Numbered from the stretch's first letter, positions 34,477 to 46,976 are shown. The stretch: DNA of 64,000 nucleotides from Saccharum officinarum (GCA_020631735.1 CM036154.1:124001-188000); one strand, 5' to 3'. A program made the numbers and translations. Notes: generated by a model from the sequence alone, not told the origin.

Positions 34477-37400
34477 TGTCACAGAACCTCCTAATTATGA
34501 TGGCCCACAAGTACCCGTCATTGCCATAATGACCTCTGATGGCCGTACTTATGTTCACCATAACTTAAAAGGCCTGCTTTCCTCCGAACAGGATCCAATC
34601 ACAGGAGTATTGCAATATTACAATAGTTTATTTAAAATATTCAACAGAGTAACGTAGCGGAAGTCTTACAATAATATAGGTTTACAAACCAGTTTTCAAA
34701 CTTCAAACCTTATGTAACATTATTACAAACCAGTAGTAGAGAAGTATCGGTATTAACTTTATTACAACACACAAGCGAGATGCCTTGCCCAAAGGCCACA
34801 CAGTCTACTCATCGTCGCTTTCTTCAACCACGACGGTCATGCAACAAGGCTCGAAGCAGACTTGTTCATGAACCGCACCTGCAACAAGGGGTTAACAAAC
34901 CCTGAGTACTTGAGGGTACTCAACAAGACTTACCCGACTAAGACAAAGACTCCAAGGGCATGCTAGCTTTAGGGAATTAAGGTACGGGTATTCCAGAATT
35001 AAATTTTCTTTTGCAGAAAAGCTTACTGAAGTAAGTCCTTACCTTCAATATTTTACTTTTACCATTGATGGTTCATTAACCAATTCTAGGTGATCCTAAT
35101 CTAGATCAAAGTAATTATCATCAAAACCTTTCTCATTCTTTCTTTCAATTCTAGTTATTAACTACGATGCAAGTCAGGTGATCAAGTCTCCATAACCGAG
35201 GAGCAACGACGATTCGAACCGATTATACCCAGCTGGGGATCCCTAACCTCACGACATATGTAGAACCGAATCTTGCATATATCAACCCTCATTTAGATCT
35301 CCCAAAACCAGAACGTGTCCATCGCCACCCGAGAGTACAGTACTCCTCGAACCCGACCAAATTCTAGCCCTGAGGGTACACGCTACTCTCGCCATCTCTC
35401 CACTCCCAGTGCGAAGTTAGACGTTCTCGTAATGGAATCACCAACATTTTAGGCTTACCCAAGGCATGAAGCTAGTTGCAAAGTCTTGAACACAACATGC
35501 TTACAACGAACGGACCTTAACTGACAAGACAGAAACACTACATTGAGACTCTTTCCCAATGCATGTTAGCAGTGGCCAAACCACCCGCCCGATCTTTCAA
35601 GTTTATTCTCATATTTCAATATTCATTCAATATGCCGTCATGGCTAAATAAACATTGCATTTAAAAGCTTAACTTCTAAGCATAGCGAAGCATACTATGC
35701 ATTTTCCGTAAAACAGGTATCAAGGTTGATATCACAATAATCAAGGATGATAATGCAGCAATTGGGTTATCACTCAACTCCTAATTACTTAATGCAGTAA
35801 ACCATATTATAAATAATAAAACATTTGTAAAATTCAAGGTAGGGTTTAAATGCACCGGGGCTTGCCTTGCTCGGACACGATGACTGACTCAGACCCGAGA
35901 ACTCCAACGTCAGGTCCGAAACCCACCGACGATCGCTCTTCTCCGGAGACTGGCTCGACAGCTTCGACTTCTTCGAAAGCGGAGACTACACGAACACATA
36001 ACATGCTTTAACATGATGCTCAATGATAAACATGATGCTTGATGATAACATGCTACGAGTTACGACTGGAGTACAACTTCCCTCGCGGTACAGTCGCAAA
36101 CTGAAAACCTACTAACTAGTAGCGACGATTCCAGCGATACCAGCTTTTAACCTAACAAGTTACTAACGAGCTCAAACATGGAATTAAGGTGCCAAAGATC
36201 ACAAAAGGGTAGTGACCTAAGGACATCACTCAATCAAAAAGGCACACAACTCTTAAAGTTCTCAAATTAACATTTATTTATTATTTAAATAATTAGGACA
36301 TAATTAGAAGTTAATCAAATTTTACCTAATCAAGCTCAAACTTTTTCTATGGATTAAGAATGATTTATAACAGTGTCATAATAAATTTCATCATTTTTGG
36401 ATTAATAAATTAATTATTAAAATTCATGGAAGTTGCATTTAATCTTTATTAGAACTAATTAATTCTACTACACAAAGTACTCAATTTCAGCATTTAACAT
36501 TTTTCCTAGATAGTTTATACATTGAGAAGCCTACACAAAAATTTTCATGAATTTTGGAACTCTACACAAATTTTAGTGAAATAAACAAATAGTAGCACTA
36601 TTCAAAATTTTGAAAAAGAAAAACAAAAACCGAACTCGGGCCGATCTTCTCTCCTTCCGGCTCGGCCCACTGAGCGGCCCGCTCGCGCGCACCCGCGCTC
36701 GCGCCCGCACTCATCGAGCGGCCCAGCACCGCGGCCCAGCCCGCGCACGCTCACTCTCCCGTTTTCTCTCACTGACAGGCCGACCCCGCCTGTCATCGCC
36801 TACCTCCCGTGTCTCGCTCACTCCTGCGTGCTCACTCACCTCCGCGCGGTGGCCGGCTGGTGACCAGGGCTTCGGTCGACCAACTAACCCGACCAACACC
36901 AACTACACTTCCCACGACTCCGTTTTACTAATTTGCCCCACGGTTCGAGCTCCGGTGACACTTCACCGACGACGGTGGCGGCTCGGCAACTACAGTGACC
37001 GACGACTCGACGACACAAAGGTGCAAAGCTTAAACTAACTAGCCAGGGAGCATCAGGGGCGTACCACGACCACAGAGGCGTGATCGGTTGAAGCGGAGAG
37101 GCACTGGAGGCGGCTGGCCACGGTAAGGCGAGGATGGCGGGCAGTCGCCGGAGTTAAGCACGGGAGGCGGTGGCTGCGGTGATCCAGGCGAAGTCAAGCT
37201 GGCTTGGGTGGTTCATGAGGTGCGTGAGGATGCGGCGATGCTATTAGTGCGACTGGCGTGGCCGGAGATGGCCTGGTGGCGGCAGCGGCGAGCGGCGGAG
37301 CTGCGGTGGCGGCGTGGACGAAAAATGGTAAACGTCACTATGAACTCATGTATTTATAGAAGCGGTCGCGACTACAGAGCCGGACTGCTCACGTCATCGC

Positions 37401-38552
37401 GCTGGCGTTCTCAACCACGCGCGAAGGGTCTGGGCGGCCACGGCGTCTCGCCGGCGCCCATACCGCGCGGTGGCCGGCCGCCATTGGCGCGGCACTGTAG
37501 CACCCCCCCAAATTTTGAATTTTCAAACTGTTTTCTAAAATTACTCTCAAATTCATGTAACAACTTGAAAAGCTTCCAATCTATGAAATCTTCAGAATTT
37601 CAAGCTCTACAAGTTTTGTATTGAACACTTTTTCAAATTCTCACTGGATTTTGAAATTTGAGTTTAAATTCAAAAGGGGACATATTTTTCAGATTTGGTA
37701 ATTTAGAAATTACTTTTGATTTTATATTGAAACTTCAAAATCTCCAAACATCAAAGTTGTATATCTTGACCAGACCTACAACGTTTCTGTTCAAAACTTT
37801 TTCAAATTCTGCCTCCATTTTGAAATCTTAGTTTGGGGACAAAAATGAGTCAAAACTGAAATTTGTTTATTTTCAAAATTTCTCCACATTTTACACTAAA
37901 ACTTTGAAAACTCAAAACACCAAAGTTGTAGCCCTTGAAAAGTTCTACAAACTTGGTTTTGAACTTTTTCCCAAATTTTGCTTAGATTTTGAATTATTTC
38001 AAAAGGGGTAAAACAGGGTTTTGAAATTTAGGGTTTTCGGAGGAATTTTAAATTGGAATTTGTTGCTACTTTGATTTGTGATTACTTAGCGATCAAAACC
38101 TCACCCAAGGGCATCATTTGGACCAACATGACATGGTTGACCAAATGCCACTCTTGGTTGACCAATTAGCTTTTAAAATTCTTTTATATTTTTTCCCCAA
38201 TTTTGAATTCGAATTCGAATCGGAAAACTCGTGACAAGTTTTGGGACTCCAATTCAAACTCAAATTTGGAGTTTCATTTTAGAGGTTATACTTGAGCTCA
38301 TACCCTACACTTGACACTAGTGTGCAACACAGTCGCACACCTCAAATTACGCAGGGCATGGACTAAGCATTTGCGGTGGTATTAAAAATTAGGGTTTTTG
38401 GGTTCGGAGCACACCACTGAGAAACACATTCAACCTAGATAAGTAAACTTGTTTTAGTTGATGCATAACAAGGTTAACCTAACAGGGATGCTTTGCAATG
38501 CATTATGATGACATGGCAGATTAATTAGCACTATAACACCCGGGGTGTTACA
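34477..38552 (-). repeat. 5' LTR of element B (4076 bp)
   Basis: The minus strand starts TGTAACACCCCGGG at 38552 and ends GGTTCTGTGACA at 34477. It matches 8222-12259 with many small differences. The hairpin intron-like module is at 34879-34933 and the GC-rich block at about 36640-37500. Confidence 0.93.
34879..34933 (-). other. Intron-like hairpin module, 5' LTR of B
   Basis: 55-bp copy with one extra G relative to 8551-8604. Donor-like GGTAAGT, inverted repeat TGAGTAC/GTACTCA and acceptor-like TTGTTGCAG are intact. Confidence 0.6.
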
Positions 38553-38772
38553 TTTGCGAAAGGCGTGGAGTTTGAGCGGTAGAGAGGGTTTTGGGTCCTC
38601 TCTCTGGAAGTCAAAAAAAGAAACACACTCACACTAACCGACGTGTTATTCAGGCGTTTTTGAGGAGTTGAAATGACTATTTTCCACTACGCCGGAAGTC
38701 GAAAAAGAAACGGAGGCGAACGGAGGTCACAGAGGTGACCGGACGCGGTCTCTGGTTGACCGGACGCGTCCG
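38553..38772. other. Unassigned sequence between element B and the second gap
   Basis: 220 bp with no gene seen. It contains two copies of tgaccggacgcg and ends in the palindrome cggacgcgtccg at the gap. It may be the leader of the retrotransposon into which B inserted, because such GC-rich palindromes also occur at 8068-8100, but no similarity proves this. Confidence 0.4.
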
Positions 38773-38872
38773 NNNNNNNNNNNNNNNNNNNNNNNNNNNN
38801 NNNNNNNNNNNNNNNNNNNNNNNNNNNNNNNNNNNNNNNNNNNNNNNNNNNNNNNNNNNNNNNNNNNNNNNN
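38773..38872. other. Assembly gap (100 N)
   Basis: Exactly 100 N. It removes the 5' LTR and gag of the Reina-like element that starts on its right side. Confidence 0.99.
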
Positions 38873-41800
38873 TTTTTCTGGATCTATTGAAGGCAATGAC
38901 ATCCTCATTCTACTCGATTCGGGAAGCAGTCACTCTTTCATCAGCAGCACAATTGCGGGTAAATTGGCCGACGTTCGCGATCTTCCATCAATTGTCTCCG
39001 TCCAAGTGGCCGATGGCAGTTCAGTTACATGCTCCCAAGAAATCCCAACCGCCGTATGGTCTATCTAGGGCTATGAGTTCCACTCCACTCTTAAGGTGTT
39101 GTCTCTTGGTTCCTTCGATATGATATTGGGGATGGATTGGCTTGAGGCATTTTCACCGATGAAGGTCCATTGGTCGCAGAAGTGGATTTCTATACCCTAT
39201 GGGCCTGCTCAGATAGTGTTACGAGGCCACCTGCCAGACTCTGCTACGGGTGCTGTAGTACAGGTGTTCAACATTGCCAGTGATGTTTCTGAATCTGTCC
39301 AGCTTCCGGTTCACCCGTCAGTTCAACATCTCTTGGATGAGTTCAATTCAGTTTTTGCAGAACCATCCGGCCTTCCACCGAGGCGTGCGTGTGATCATTC
39401 CATTTCCCTGGTCCCAGGCGCCCAACCGGTCTCGGTTCACCCATACCGGTATGCTCCTGCACTCAAGTCTGAAATCGAAGCTCAAGTTACTGAAATGTTG
39501 CAGTCTGGTTTCATCCGCCCAAGCAAGAGCGCCTTCTCTTCCCCAGTGCTTCTCGTCCGGAAGAAGGACGGCAAATGGAGGTTTTGTGTCGACTATCGTA
39601 TGTTGAATGCCCTCACAGTGAAATCGAAATTTCCAATACCGGTGATTGACGAACTGTTAGATGAGCTGTCCGGCGCCTCATGGTTTTCAGTTCTTGATCT
39701 TCGCGCAGGCTTCAACCAGATCCGTTTAGCACCCGGTGAAGAGTACAAAATAGCGTTTCAAACGCACTGGGGTCATTTTGAGTTTGCCGTCATGTCCTTC
39801 GGCCTCACCGGTGCTCCAAACACGTTCCAGGGTGCAATGAACACTACCCTGCGTCCACTGCTCCGCAAATGTGTGATTGTCTTCTTCGACGACATCCTGG
39901 TATTCAGCCCGTCCTTTGATGCTCACCTTGAACATCTACGGCAGGTCCTTGAACTTCTAGCTCGTGACAAGTGGCAAGTCAAGTTATCTAAATGCCGATT
40001 TGCTCAGCAACGCATTGCTTATTTGGGGCATGTCATCAACGCAACAGGGGTTGCAACTGATCCTGACAAAGTTCAGTCTATCCGAGAATGGCCTCTTCCT
40101 TCTGACACCAAGCAGCTTCGCAGTTTCTCTTGGACTTGCGGGATACTACAGGAAGTTTGTTCGGCATTTTGCCATTTTGGCCTGGCCCTTGACCGATCTC
40201 CTCAAGAAAGGCACTCTGTTCGTTTGGACACAGGATCACACTACTGCTTTCAAGCTCCTACAGCAGGCGCTCATGACAACTCCGGTCCTGGCCTTGCCAG
40301 ATTTCTCCAAGCCATTCCATATTCAGACAGACGCCAGTGATCTTGGTGTGGGTGCTGTGCTTCTTCAAGACGGCCATCCTCTCGCCTTCGTCAGCAAGGC
40401 TCTGGGCCCCCGCACCCGAGGCTTATCAAATTACGAGAAAGAGTACCTTGTTGTTCTTGTGGCTATGGACCAGTGGAGAGCCTACCTTCAGCATGGAGAA
40501 TTCGTCATTTTCACAGATCAGCGCAGTCTTGTGCACATCACGGACCAACGGCTGCATACTCCATGGCAGCTTAAGCTCTATACTAAACTAGTTGGCTTGC
40601 AGTACAAGATTGTTTACAAGCCTGGGAACTCCAACCAAGCCGCTGATGCTTTGTCACGACACCCAGCTCCTTCAGCTCACCTTCATGCCATTTCTTCTTC
40701 CACACCAGCATGGCTCAACGATGTCATCTCCGGGTATACCAAGGATCCTGCCGCTCTCCAACTTATTCAGGAGTTATCTGTTGCTCCGGATTCCCGGCCA
40801 CCATACACATTGTCTGATGGAGTTCTGCGTCTACGCGATCGCATTTGGATTGGCTCCAACGCCGACCTCCAACACCGCCTCATGACAGCTTTCCACTCCA
40901 GCGCAGTGGGCGGCCATTCCGGTTTCCCTGTCACCTTCAGTAAGATCAAGAGGCTCTTCGCTTGGCACGAAATGAAATTTGATGTCAAGAATTTTGTTGC
41001 ATCCTGTTCAGTGTGCGCTCAGGCCAAGCCAGACCGTGCTCGCTACCCGGGGCTGCTCGCTCCACTACCGGTGCCAACTGAGTCTTGGCAAATCATTTCT
41101 ATGGACTTCATCGAGGGGCTTCCTCGGTCCGGCAACGCAAATTGCTTGATGGTCGTCATGGACAGGTTTAGCAAATTTGCTCATTTTATTCCCTTGTTAC
41201 ACCCATTCAGTGCTCAGCAGGTCGCCCAGGCTTTCCTCGACAACATATATATCGCTTGCATGGTCTACCGTCAACCATCATCAGTGACCGTGACCGTATC
41301 TTCACAAGCGTGTTTTGGCGCGAGCTCTTTCGACTCGCCCAAACCACACTCTCGATGAGCTCGGCGTACCACCCGCAAACTGACGGCCAGACGGAGCGCG
41401 TCAACCAGTGTCTGGAAACATATCTCCGGTGCTTCGTCCATTCGTGTCCGCGAAGATGGGTCAAGTGGATTCCACTGGCAGAATTCTGGTACAATACAAG
41501 TCACCATTCATCAATCAACAACACGCCATTCGAGGTATTGTATGGCCACCCCACGCCATTTCGGTATCTCTAAATCTGTTGTCTGCTTTGCCCCGGACGT
41601 CGAAGCTCTTCAAACTGAACGTGCTACTATGCTGGCATCGGTTCGGCAACACCTTCTTCGAGCTCAACAACGTATGAAGCACCAAACTGACAAGCGCCAC
41701 TCGGAGCGCACCTTCGCCGTTGGAGACCTCGTCTACCTCAAGTTGCAGCCCTACGTCCAGTCCTCGCTGGCGCCGCGAGCACACCAGAAGCTGTCATTCT

Positions 41801-42154
41801 GCTACTTCGGGCCTTTCAAGGTGATCGAGCGGATCGGGGCCACCGCCTACAAGCTGGAGCTGCCTCCGTCTTCCTCCATCCACCCAGTGTTCCATGTGTC
41901 GCTGTCAAGCCTTCTACGTCGGCCAAGTACGCCGTCTCGCCGGTCCTCCCCGACAACGACGACGACCTCCAAGTCCCAGCAGCTGTGCTTCAACGTCGCA
42001 TCCATCAGCGACACGATGGGGCGGTTCCTCAAGTGCTCGTCCGTTGGTCCGGCCTCGACACGTCGCTGGCTACCTGGGAGGATGAAGAAGCTCTCCGTCA
42101 ACAGTTTCCTCTGGCTCCGGCCTGGGGACAGGCCGGTCCTCAAGGGGGAGGGGA
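38873..42154 (+). pseudogene. Reina-like pol: protease, RT, RNase H, integrase, chromodomain, frameshifted
   Basis: Protease with LDSGSSHSFIS (38913-38945), a TAG at 39066-39068, then ILGMDWL; reverse transcriptase with FFDDILVFS (about 39890); RNase H with QTDASDLGVGAVLLQ; integrase zinc domain (HSSAVGGHSG...CSVCAQAK), D in SMDFIEG, D in ISDRD, E in QTERVN; GPF-type C-terminal module; chromodomain VLVRWSGLDTSLATWEDEE (about 42020-42075). Frame changes lie near 40120-40140 (in RNase H, LRSF...AGYYRKF), 41245-41256 (before ISDRD), 41545-41555 and 41905-41912. The element cannot make an intact polyprotein. The chromodomain frame stays open about 130 bp into the LTR. Confidence 0.88.
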
Positions 42155-42460
42155 TGTCACCGTACCTCACCTGCTACAGCCAAGGGAAGCCCAGAGGAGA
42201 AAGAGCACCAGAGCCCGTCGCAAGAATGTAAGAGTGCTCGGCCCACAATGGGCTTGTAATCGCTGTGCGGCCCAGCTAGAAGGGTGAGGGAGTTAGAAAA
42301 GGGATCGCCGGGGGAAATCAGGGGACATCGAAAATACTGTATCCAACTTTCTAAACCGAAAGCACTCATCCGGACCTCGTTGGTCCGTGGTCGACTCCGT
42401 CGGTGTTAAGGAAGATGAGCGCCGCCACTTGTACCGGCGTCGGCTACTAACAGATTAGCA
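42155..42460 (+). repeat. 3' LTR of the Reina-like element
   Basis: Begins TGTCACCGTACC directly after the purine tract caagggggagggga (42141-42154). The right end is uncertain, at ctaaca (42452) or ttagca (42460). Confidence 0.6.
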
Positions 42461-42658
42461 GTGCAAAAAAGCTCCACCTCCATCTCTAGCCATCAGATGC
42501 GCAGCCCATGGTCTAGATCGATAGTTTCCAAAGTTTGCACAGAAACATGGTTTCCACCTGATCCAGAGCTTCTTATATACAGATTTACTTAAATTTAACG
42601 TGCAACACAATGCCATAGTGATCGGTGGATGTACCTCGTCACGACATGCATATACTAA

Positions 42659-42896
42659 GGGAGTGTTTAGCGTCGCTCCGGCCGGCTCCCGCTGCGGCAC
42701 TCTAGCACTACTACGCAGCTGCTGTTTTGGAGCCGCCGGAGCCACCCAACACGCCTTCCACTGGCTCCTCTCTGATGATGCAGGGAATGTGTAGGCGGAG
42801 CCGGAGCTGCTACAATGTTCAAAACAGTGATACACAGTACGGTACAGAGAACGCACAGGAGGAGCCGGAGCCGTGGGAAGTCGAACCAAACACCCC
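42659..42896. mobile_element. MITE, TSD TAA (Tourist-like)
   Basis: 238 bp with ends gggagtgttta and caaacacccc, and TAA on both sides (42656-42658, 42897-42899). The GC-rich inside has repeated ggagccggag words and no coding capacity. The TAA duplication points to the PIF/Harbinger (Tourist) group. Confidence 0.65.
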
Positions 42897-43266
42897 TAAA
42901 CTCGTCGATCTGTAGGCTTTAGGGTTTTTTTTTTTTTTACCTGAGGCATTTCCCATTTCCGTTGCCAGATAACGGAAATACAATAGTTCGGTAAGCAGAA
43001 GTAGAAAAGCAGAAGAGAAAAGAGGAAGCTATGGATCCGCCCTAAGTAAACGATCATAATCCTCTGTTTCAGGGAATCAAGATTGACTATAGAAACCACT
43101 AGCCCAAAAACGACTACACTACATAAACCAGTTCATTATTGAGCAGGAAGCTATCTAACTTTTTTAAAAGAAAACAACGACTTTTACACTGACAACAGAC
43201 GGCTGCTTTCATACTGAGTGTCAAGACAGGGCCAACCGGTAGCTGCTTGATGTATAAGTGGCTTCA
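42897..43266. other. Intergenic, nothing recognised
   Basis: About 370 bp with a run of 13 T (about 42926-42939) and no coding frame or repeat boundary that I can support. Confidence 0.5.
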
Positions 43267-43708
43267 GCCTATCCGCACTCATGGACCTCTATATTCATTC
43301 TCTATATGTCCTAGTCAGCAAGATTCTCTCCTCTATACTCAATTCTCTCGCACCCATCCATCCTCTATATCATCATCTATCCACTCTATCTACTATAGGA
43401 CCCACTTGTCACTTTATCTAAATATATCCATGTGTGATCTAGTTTTGAAGGATTTATTGAGACGAATTTAATGGTGCAACCGAAATTTAATTTGAATTTT
43501 TGGTTTGTGAGTTATAGCATTTTTTCCTTTGTTTAGCTAGTGGGGCCTGTCACTACCCACTATAGAGTAAGCACCGTACCACTCTAAATATAGAGTGAGA
43601 GAAATGATAGAGTATCGTTTTAGAGTACCCAATGCAACATTTTTTACTTTATATTCATACTATAAAGCTTTAGAGTATCCTTTAGAGTACCCACTGCGGG
43701 TAGTCTCA
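43267..43708. mobile_element. Nonautonomous Mutator-like element, AT-rich
   Basis: The left end gcctatccgcactcatgg and right end acccactgcgggtagtctc are imperfect inverted repeats. The first 150 bp match, in inverted form, the right end of the element at 45760-46586 (phrases such as aagattctctcctctatact and ggacccac). No clear target duplication remains. Confidence 0.55.
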
Positions 43709-43994
43709 GGAGGCATTTGCATGAGACTTGGATAATAGTTTTTATCAAGAAATGGAGCTCATCTCCCTCAAAAGAAAGAAACAAATGGAGCTCATCAAGA
43801 GAAAAATACGTCACCTTGATTTAGTTTTAGTAAAAAGTTGCACGGCGATGACATGGAAGTGGGGAAAAAGAAGAGAAGAGCAGATAGTCAAGGAATTGAT
43901 CGACTGATGGATGTAGTGACTACACTAGTATTGTACTTGTAGCAGTGCAATATCAGAGGCATCCGAGTCACACGATGGTGCCATTTTGCAATAA

Positions 43995-44224
43995 AGGGGT
44001 GTTTGGTTCGAGAGTTAAAGTTTAACAAAGACGGTAGCACTTTCGTCTTATTTGACAAAAAGTTTCCAATCTTGGACTAATTAGGCATAATAGATTCGTC
44101 TCGTAAATTAATCCTAATCTATACCGACGTGCATGTAATTAGTTTACATTTAGTACTCCATGCATTTGAGAAAACATTGATGTGATGGGAGTTAAACTTT
44201 AACAAAATAAAACCAAACATGCCC
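43995..44224. mobile_element. MITE, TSD TAA (Tourist-like)
   Basis: 230 bp, left end ggggtgtttggtt, right end aaccaaacatgccc, flanked by TAA (43992-43994, 44225-44227). Its inside matches the element at 59972-60199 in the opposite orientation, for example agttaaagtttaacaaa and ctttcgtcttatttgacaaa. Confidence 0.75.
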
Positions 44225-45078
44225 TAATAACAGCACATTCCGCCAGCAAGATCAAGCCCTCGTTTAGTTCCTAATTCCATCCCCTAAATTTCACTATGCA
44301 AAAAAGAGATTCTCCATCACATCAAAATATCGGCAAATGTATGGAGTACTAAATGTAGATGAAATCAAAAACTAATAGCACAGTTTTATTGTACTTTATG
44401 AGACGAACATTTTGAGTCTAATTAATCAATTTTTAGACAATTTTTTGCACTAAAAAACAAAACGCGCTACAGTATTCCGACCGGAACACTGTAGCGCGCA
44501 GTGCCGATTCGGCGTTCCCAAGTCGGGGACGTAACACGGCCCAAGAGTAACCGGTAACCCTCATGAACATTACGACTACACCAGCAAAATAAGACGTCTG
44601 GGTCATGTTATGTATGTACAGCAACAGCTCTAACACGTACAGTATGTACTGTACAAATTATGGTGTGGACTGTGGTCCTCGTCAGCTTGACGCCCGTCAT
44701 GACACTTATTGTCTACTGAGTACTGAGTGGATGTTTGGGACTGATCCGCTCCGGTTTTTTTAGTTCCGTTCTAGCTTTGCGTTGCAAACAGTTTCAGCTC
44801 CCAGAATTTTGCTCAAGAAAAATGTGAAGTTGGAGGCTACCTCCATATTTTTTCTAGAGCAGTTTGATACTTTCTTGTGGAATTAGAAAAAATTACCCAC
44901 GCTTGCCACCTATTAATGAAAAGACAGATTCGCTTTCTCCCTCCGTCGTCCACTCGTTCTACCTCCCGCACCCATCGAGCTCCATGAAGACCGGTGATCC
45001 TTGTTGGTGTTCGATGGTTTAAGCAACATGTTCGACGAAATACCCATGTAGCTACAGCAGGTGGAAGCAATGTGCTCA
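44225..45078. other. Intergenic with a degenerate MITE remnant
   Basis: About 44262-44450 resembles the left part of the 'gtttagttcc' MITE family seen at 45079 and 59612, but no matching right end is found. A short perfect hairpin-like pair cgctacagt...actgtagcg lies at about 44465-44497. No gene seen. Confidence 0.45.
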
Positions 45079-45322
45079 GGCCCTGTTTAGTTTCCAGAAA
45101 ATTTTATAAAATTTTTCAGATTCTCCGTCACATCGAATCTTTGGACACATGCATGAAGTATTAAATATAGATAAAAAAATAAAACTAATTACACAGTTTA
45201 GACGAAATGAACGAGACGAATCTTTTAATCCTAATTAGACCATGATTGGACAATATTTGCCAAATAACAACGAAAAACGCTACAGTGTCATTTTAAAAAA
45301 AAATCAGATCTAAACCGGCTCT
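45079..45322. mobile_element. MITE with ggccctgtttag ends
   Basis: Left end ggccctgtttagttt and right end gatctaaaccggctc form an imperfect inverted repeat about 244 bp apart. Inner phrases acgagacgaatc and ctacagtg are shared with the neighbouring MITEs. No target duplication is clear. Confidence 0.55.
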
Positions 45323-45508
45323 CAGTCTCTTCGTTTGAGATGTACTACTTTTGAATATATTTTTTTCACAATATGGCAAATATTAATACTATTTTTTGGA
45401 GTCACGTTATATTTTCATTTGGATCATTTATTTTATGTTTTCCTCAAAAAAATATTAAGTGCGGTTTCTTATACGTTACATCAGATATCATTTGAAAAAT
45501 ATCCACTT

Positions 45509-45558
45509 ACATATATGCCTCGTATACATCAAAACATATATGCCTCGTATACATCAAA
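45509..45558. repeat. Two exact 25-bp tandem copies
   Basis: The unit acatatatgcctcgtataca plus tcaaa occurs twice without mismatch (45509-45533, 45534-45558), then begins a third time. It lies in AT-rich intergenic DNA. Confidence 0.85.
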
Positions 45559-45759
45559 ACATACGACGAGCCCCTTCACTTCGCTGAAAAACCATGACTG
45601 AAAGTACTATTCGCTGATTCATTGTGAGAGGAAAATACTGTTCTGGCTGAAAAAACAAGTTAAAAGGTACGGATTATAAGACAAGCAAACATGACCCATA
45701 AACATCAATCAGGGACAAAATAGATTATTTACACGAAAACAAGTCATTCCTAAAGCTAA

Positions 45760-46586
45760 GGCTGTCCGCACCGGGTACGCTATCCCCGTCCTGGAGGACC
45801 GAATAGCGGACCGAAGTGCCGCAACGCGGTACTGGGAAGCGTCCGCTAGGAATAGCACGCTTCCCGGACGTCCGCTATCGGCCTACGTGGCGTGGGACCC
45901 GCGCGCCCGTTCATCCGCGCCATGAGCAGGAAGGAGGAGAGAGAAGGGGATGGCCGGCGGAGGAGGAGCCGCACCCCGCGGCGGCGGCGGAGGAGCTGCA
46001 TCGTTGCCCTCGCCTCGCGCCCAGAGCCGGAGGAGGCGGCCGTCCCCGCGCGGCTCGCCCGCGGCCGGAGGTGGCGGTGCTCCCCACGCCTGCTCGGAGG
46101 AGCCACAACCGAGCCATCGCCGTCGGGATCCGCCTCGCCGCCGTCGGGATCCGCCCGCGCTCGCCCAGAGGCGCTCGTGCTCGGAGTCGGAGCTCGCTGC
46201 CGCGTCCGCCCGGAGGTCACCCCGCACCGGAGCCGCGCTCGCTCACCCGCCGCTGGTCCGGCCACCGAGGCCCGCCACGCGCTCGCCCGCCGGCTCGCCG
46301 CGCGCTGGTCCGCCCGGTGTCGTCCCGGCCGTGGAGGTGGCGGAGAGAGGCGAGGTGGGGAGGAGAGCGGAGAGGTGGGAGAAAGAGAGAGAATGGGAGG
46401 GGAGGGAGGCGGTGGGTGGGTTTTTATAATAAAAAAAAGCTGACAGGTGGGTCCCACAGTGGATAGAGAAGGATATAGAGTACGGATTAGTGCGGGAGAA
46501 AGCAGTATAGAGGAGAGAATCTTGATGTACATACTGGAATATTCCTTTTAGAGGATGAATATAGAGGACGACGAGTGCGGACAGCC
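45760..46586. mobile_element. Mutator-like nonautonomous element with GC-rich interior (Pack-MULE candidate)
   Basis: Ends ggctgtccgcac and gtgcggacagcc are a perfect 12-bp terminal inverted repeat. The flanks taaagctaa (45751-45759) and taaagccag (46587-46595) match at 7 of 9 positions, as expected for an old 9-bp Mutator duplication. The terminal 150 bp resemble the element at 43267. The interior (about 45880-46420) is very GC-rich, has open frames in several phases on both strands, and is unlike the AT-rich interior of the relative. A captured first exon or 5' untranslated region of a host gene would explain it; the source gene is not identifiable. Confidence 0.65.
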
Positions 46587-46744
46587 TAAAGCCAGCGTAC
46601 GTGGTAAACAGTACAACCTGTACCACGTACTCCCCGGCGGTGAAGTCAGTGGAACAGAGGCAAAAAGGGCGGTCGAGACACCCCCCGCGGCCTTCAGTTT
46701 TCGTCTCCCTCTCCCTTCCGGTGTCCCTCTTCTCTTATAGCGTG

Positions 46745-46976
46745 TGTTCACTTCGCGAAAAGTAGCTGAAAAGTTACTGTAGCATCTTTCGTTGTTATTT
46801 GGCAAAATTTGTCCAATTATAGACTAACTAGGCTCAAAAGATCCGTCCTGATATTTACAGACAAACTATGCAATTAGTTATTTTTTTACCTACATTTAAT
46901 GCTCCATGCATACGTCGAAAGATTTGATGTGATAGGTGGAAGAGAAAATATTTTGCGTTGGGTGGGGAAGTGATCA
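46745..46976. mobile_element. MITE remnant in the cyclin promoter
   Basis: Ends tgttcacttc and gaagtgatca are imperfect inverted repeats. The interior carries family phrases ctgtagcatctttcg, gtccaattatagactaact and acatttaatgctccatgcat, also seen at 49351-49560. It ends about 340 bp upstream of the cyclin start codon. Confidence 0.6.

Larger units (their letters stand above)
8222..38552 (-). mobile_element. Element B: minus-strand chromodomain-type Ty3 retrotransposon, interrupted by element C
   Basis: B runs right to left: 5' LTR 34477-38552, primer site 34457-34474, extra ORF 33573-34091, gag from 33380, pol to about 12463, polypurine tract 12260-12275, 3' LTR 8222-12259 (outer end in the gap). 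Element C (16685-33182) splits gag. Without C and one copy of its GGTAT duplication the element is about 13.8 kb. The two LTRs are very similar by eye but carry several small indels. Together with stop codons and frameshifts in gag-pol, this makes B older than C. The right flank is tttgc; the left duplication is hidden in the gap. Chromovirus (Tekay-like) affiliation is inferred from the RT, the chromodomain-type C-terminus and the long TGTAACACCC LTRs. Confidence 0.88.
38873..42460 (+). mobile_element. Reina-like Ty3 chromovirus, 5'-truncated by the gap
   Basis: The visible part runs from the protease to the 3' LTR (42155-about 42460). The short LTR of about 300 bp, compact pol and C-terminal chromodomain are typical of the Reina clade (family knowledge). 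Only one LTR is visible. Confidence 0.8.

Noticed and set aside
45816..46532. Genes in the GC-rich block
   Set aside because: Several overlapping frames on both strands, no domain, inside a Mutator-like element. Kept only as captured sequence.
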